DNA of 64,000 nucleotides from positions 248,001-312,000 of the forward strand of contig NZ_AP027764.1 in NCBI RefSeq assembly GCF_036503815.1, in the 5' to 3' direction. The translations under genes were made by a program, and so were the position numbers. Source of the stretch: Escherichia coli (GTDB lineage: Bacteria > Pseudomonadota > Gammaproteobacteria > Enterobacterales > Enterobacteriaceae). The notes beneath the pieces are model-generated. The model worked only from the letters and a program-made list of their open reading frames with translations, searched no databases and was not told the origin of the DNA. Shown piece after piece: positions 62,460 to 64,000 of this stretch; within the stretch, counting starts at the first letter, position 1; each line of letters begins with the position of its first letter.

Positions 62460-63856
62460 GGTTCAAAATTTCCCTGACCACACGCCTGAGCCTGATTTTT
62501 TCTGCGGTGATGCTTACGGTATGGTGGTTATCAAGTTTTATCCTGATTAGCACCCTTAATGGCTATTTCGATAATCAGGACCGCGATTTTCTGACAGGTA
62601 AACTTCAGCTCACCGAAGAGTTTCTTAAAACAGAGACGTTCAGGAACAAAACGGATATTAAGTCATTATCAGAAAAAATAAACGATGCGATGGTGGGGCA
62701 CAATGGCTTATTCATTTCTATAAAAAACATGGAAAATGAAAAAATTGTTGAACTCTATGCCAAAAATTCTGTTGTTCCAGCGGTCCTGCTTAATAAGTCG
62801 GGTGATATTCTCGACTATATGATCCAGACGGAAGAAAATAACACCGTGTACCGCAGTATCTCGCGGCGGGTTGCCGTGACGCCGGAACAGGGTAAAAGCA
62901 AACATGTCATCATTACGGTTGCCACGGATACTGGGTATCACACCCTGTTTATGGACAAACTCAGTACCTGGCTGTTCTGGTTCAATATCGGTCTGGTCTT
63001 TATTTCTGTTTTTCTGGGCTGGCTGACCACACGTATTGGTCTGAAACCGCTACGGGAAATGACCAGTCTGGCTTCCTCCATGACCGTACACAGCCTGGAT
63101 CAGCGTCTAAATCCCGATCTGGCTCCGCCGGAAATCTCTGAGACCATGCAGGAGTTCAATAATATGTTTGATCGCCTGGAGGGGGCATTCCGGAAACTGT
63201 CAGATTTCTCGTCTGACATCGCGCATGAGCTGCGCACACCAGTCAGTAATCTGATGATGCAGACGCAGTTTGCACTGGCTAAGGAAAGGGATGTTTCGCA
63301 TTACCGCGAAATTTTATTCGCTAACCTGGAAGAACTGAAAAGGTTGTCACGAATGACCAGTGACATGCTTTTTCTGGCACGTTCAGAGCATGGTCTGCTG
63401 CGGCTGGATAAACATGATGTGGATCTGGCAGCCGAACTGAATGAATTACGTGAGTTGTTCGAGCCCCTGGCAGACGAAACAGGAAAGACAATCACGGTTG
63501 AAGGAGAGGGCGTTGTTGCCGGAGACAGCGATATGCTCCGACGTGCTTTCAGTAACCTGCTTTCCAATGCAATCAAGTATTCTCCCGATAACACCTGTAC
63601 AGCGATACACCTTGAGCGTGACAGTGACTGTGTGAACGTGATGATTACGAATACGATGTCCGGCCAGGTTCCCGCTAATCTGGAACGTTTGTTTGACCGG
63701 TTCTATCGCGCAGACTCATCAAGGTTCTACAACACGGAAGGCGCGGGGCTGGGATTATCAATTACAAGGTCGATCATTCATGCTCACGGCGGCGAGCTGT
63801 CAGCAGAACAGCAGGGGCGTGAAATTGTGTTCAAAGTGCGCCTGTTAATGGATTAA
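62456..63856 (+). CDS. pcoS: Copper sensor histidine kinase PcoS
   Basis: A 466-residue kinase with a GTG start overlapping the pcoR stop (GTGA). Transmembrane helices at about 10-32 and 168-190 flank the periplasmic copper sensor domain. HAMP, the phospho-histidine motif FSSDIAHELRTPVSN and ATPase motifs NLLSNAIKYSP and GAGLGLSITRSI follow. It senses periplasmic copper. Confidence 0.95.
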   Translation: MRFKISLTTRLSLIFSAVMLTVWWLSSFILISTLNGYFDNQDRDFLTGKLQLTEEFLKTETFRNKTDIKSLSEKINDAMVGHNGLFISIKNMENEKIVELYAKNSVVPAVLLNKSGDILDYMIQTEENNTVYRSISRRVAVTPEQGKSKHVIITVATDTGYHTLFMDKLSTWLFWFNIGLVFISVFLGWLTTRIGLKPLREMTSLASSMTVHSLDQRLNPDLAPPEISETMQEFNNMFDRLEGAFRKLSDFSSDIAHELRTPVSNLMMQTQFALAKERDVSHYREILFANLEELKRLSRMTSDMLFLARSEHGLLRLDKHDVDLAAELNELRELFEPLADETGKTITVEGEGVVAGDSDMLRRAFSNLLSNAIKYSPDNTCTAIHLERDSDCVNVMITNTMSGQVPANLERLFDRFYRADSSRFYNTEGAGLGLSITRSIIHAHGGELSAEQQGREIVFKVRLLMD

Positions 63857-64000
63857 TCCCGTTGTTCAGGAGAAACCTGGAAGGTGACAAAATTGTCATC
63901 ATTCAGTCACGCGATAAACAGAGGCGGTTTTTTATAATTATTCATAAATCAGGAGCAGCGTGATAACACAATCACCTGGTTCCTGGAGTGATGATTAACC
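63857..64000 (+). promoter_or_regulatory. CusR/SilR-type box and promoter expected to drive pcoE
   Basis: A perfect palindrome TGACAAAATTGTCA (63885-63898) lies 29 bp after pcoS. It belongs to the CusR/SilR operator class rather than the pcoA class, in line with the known CusRS control of pcoE. The pcoE start itself is not within the last bases. Confidence 0.75.

Larger units (their letters stand above)
32422..64000. mobile_element. Tn7-like transposon with copper/silver island (one end in window)
   Basis: It begins TGTCCGAGGACAATAAAGT, closely matching the Tn7 terminal TGTGGGCGGACAATAAAGT, and next to the end is a tnsABCD-type operon starting with tnsA, as in Tn7 right ends. The five bases before it (ATTGC, 32417-32421) are the predicted target-site duplication. 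Cargo continues to the window edge (HipB-like, OLD nuclease, sil and pco genes). The opposite end lies beyond 64000, so the total size is unknown. Similar Tn7-like copper/silver islands are known in enterobacteria. Confidence 0.88.

Noticed and set aside
1..64000. tRNA or rRNA genes, integrase or IS transposase
   Set aside because: None recognised by eye; the only transposition genes are the tns set.

Overview
The window is Escherichia coli chromosome followed by the start of an acquired Tn7-like heavy-metal island. The host call rests on recognisable, collinear genes in the order ccp(yhjA)-gadA-gadX-gadY-gadW-mdtF-mdtE-gadE-hdeD-hdeA-hdeB-yhiD-dctR-slp-yhiS-ars-gor-rlmJ-prlC-rsmJ-dtpB-uspA-uspB-pitA-yhiN, which is the E. 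coli K-12 order read in the opposite direction. Protein lengths and spacings also agree with K-12 as I remember it, for example 798 bp between gadE and hdeD and 338 bp between gadE and mdtE. No database search was possible; names come from recognising the sequences.

Bases 1-15946 hold the acid fitness island. It contains glutamate decarboxylase GadA, the AraC-type regulators GadX and GadW with the antisense sRNA GadY between them, the MdtEF efflux pump, the central activator GadE behind an 800-bp regulatory region carrying the probable ArrS antisense RNA, the acid chaperones HdeA and HdeB, the membrane proteins HdeD and YhiD, the regulator DctR, the lipoprotein Slp and an intact yhiS. Bases 16527-20181 carry arsenic functions. 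The core arsRBC operon is followed by a divergent pair not in K-12 at this place: an ArsP/YraQ-type permease with three Cys-Cys pairs and its own ArsR-family repressor. Bases 20264-20938 hold the dinQ toxin / agr antisense RNA locus with a decayed copy of part of gor. Bases 20992-32437 are ordinary housekeeping genes with REP/BIME repeats.

At base 32422 a Tn7-like transposon begins. Its end lies inside the last codons of yhiN and supplies a new C-terminus and stop codon. It encodes TnsA, TnsB, TnsC, a TnsD-type TniQ protein and a second, shorter TniQ-like protein in place of TnsE, all AT-rich. Cargo follows: an orphan HipB-like repressor with tandem operators, a solitary OLD-family ATPase/TOPRIM nuclease (likely defence), then the copper/silver island. 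The island includes a DUF305 protein, silE, silSR, silCFBA, a DUF411 protein, silP, a DUF2933 protein, an M23 peptidase, a probable 28-residue membrane peptide, a PcoE-like protein, pcoABCD and pcoRS. The window ends in the promoter expected to drive pcoE, before the other transposon end.

The metal genes form a layered envelope system. SilCBA with SilF would export Ag+/Cu+ from the periplasm and SilP from the cytoplasm. SilE and PcoE-like proteins buffer periplasmic metal, and PcoA/PcoB/PcoC/PcoD oxidise and handle periplasmic copper. Two two-component systems control them through two visible operator types: CusR/SilR-type boxes at silC, silE and the distal pcoE promoter, and a CATTACA/TTGTAATG box at pcoA. 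The least explained parts are the second TniQ protein, the OLD nuclease cargo, two non-coding stretches around the HipB gene, and a possible leader-peptide attenuator in front of yhiD.
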